A DNA stretch of 40,550 nt from contig JAFZRH010000033.1 in the NCBI GenBank assembly GCA_017619975.1, positions 1-40,550 on the forward strand. Reading direction: 5' to 3'. The stretch is from Lachnospiraceae bacterium. GTDB lineage: Bacteria > Bacillota > Clostridia > Lachnospirales > Lachnospiraceae. Shown here piece by piece: positions 40,537 through 40,550 of this stretch (position 1 is its first letter; each line of letters opens with the position of its first letter). Position numbers and translations under genes: made by a program. The notes below the pieces were generated by a model, which did not search any database, was not told the origin of the DNA, and was given only the letters and a program-made list of their open reading frames with translations.

Positions 40537-40550
40537 CAAAGATGCTCCAA

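Overview
The window reads as a chromosomal stretch of a Gram-positive, anaerobic Clostridia-type bacterium. The evidence is strong AGGAGG-type ribosome binding sites, lipoprotein signal peptides in place of an outer membrane, RNase Y, a PrsA-like foldase, sigma-A-like RpoD with TTGACA/TATAAT promoters, a class I lysyl-tRNA synthetase and a clostripain-family protease. The starch genes fit a gut or rumen fibre/starch user of the Lachnospiraceae/Oscillospiraceae sort, but the sequence alone does not fix the family. I saw no tRNA, rRNA, CRISPR array, phage gene or transposase.

Layout. (1) 1-6000, minus strand: one tight operon running CPBP membrane protease, rpoD, PpiC/PrsA-like lipoprotein, coaE, WalJ/YycJ-like MBL hydrolase, argR, potA (cut by the window edge). 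A TTGATA-N17-TATAAA promoter lies in front of it. (2) 6040-9410: galE (minus) and a divergent rsuA-type pseudouridine synthase plus pepC pair (plus). The two promoters have overlapping -10 boxes. A large nested inverted repeat follows pepC. (3) 9426-23713, minus strand: a starch/maltodextrin locus. In order of transcription it encodes a duplicated starch-binding-type lipoprotein, a lipid-anchored alpha-amylase, a lipid-anchored pullulanase, a small membrane protein, a transporter ATPase with about 250 extra C-terminal residues, an RDD membrane protein, and a MalE/MalF/MalG importer. (4) 23754-28153: topoisomerase III, then an ECF sigma factor with its likely anti-sigma, divergent from a DUF4349 lipoprotein. 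Both sides of the divergent intergenic region carry the same GCAACA-N16-TGTATT motif. (5) 28166-40550: a YigZ/IMPACT protein, a class A penicillin-binding protein, a clostripain-family protease, class I LysRS fused to a tRNA-binding domain, exonuclease III, RNase Y and TyrRS.

How the starch locus probably works (inference from the gene set): the surface lipoproteins hold starch at the cell and cut it by alpha-1,4 (amylase) and alpha-1,6 (pullulanase) hydrolysis. The oligosaccharides pass to lipid-anchored MalE and through MalF/MalG, powered by the extended ATPase encoded in the same block. This resembles a lipid-anchored, Gram-positive counterpart of a Sus system. The duplicated lipoprotein, the oversized ATPase and the RDD and PH-like membrane proteins are its least familiar parts. 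Expression seems tuned by a structured leader before the first gene and a strong terminator between the first and second genes, with no room there for a second promoter.
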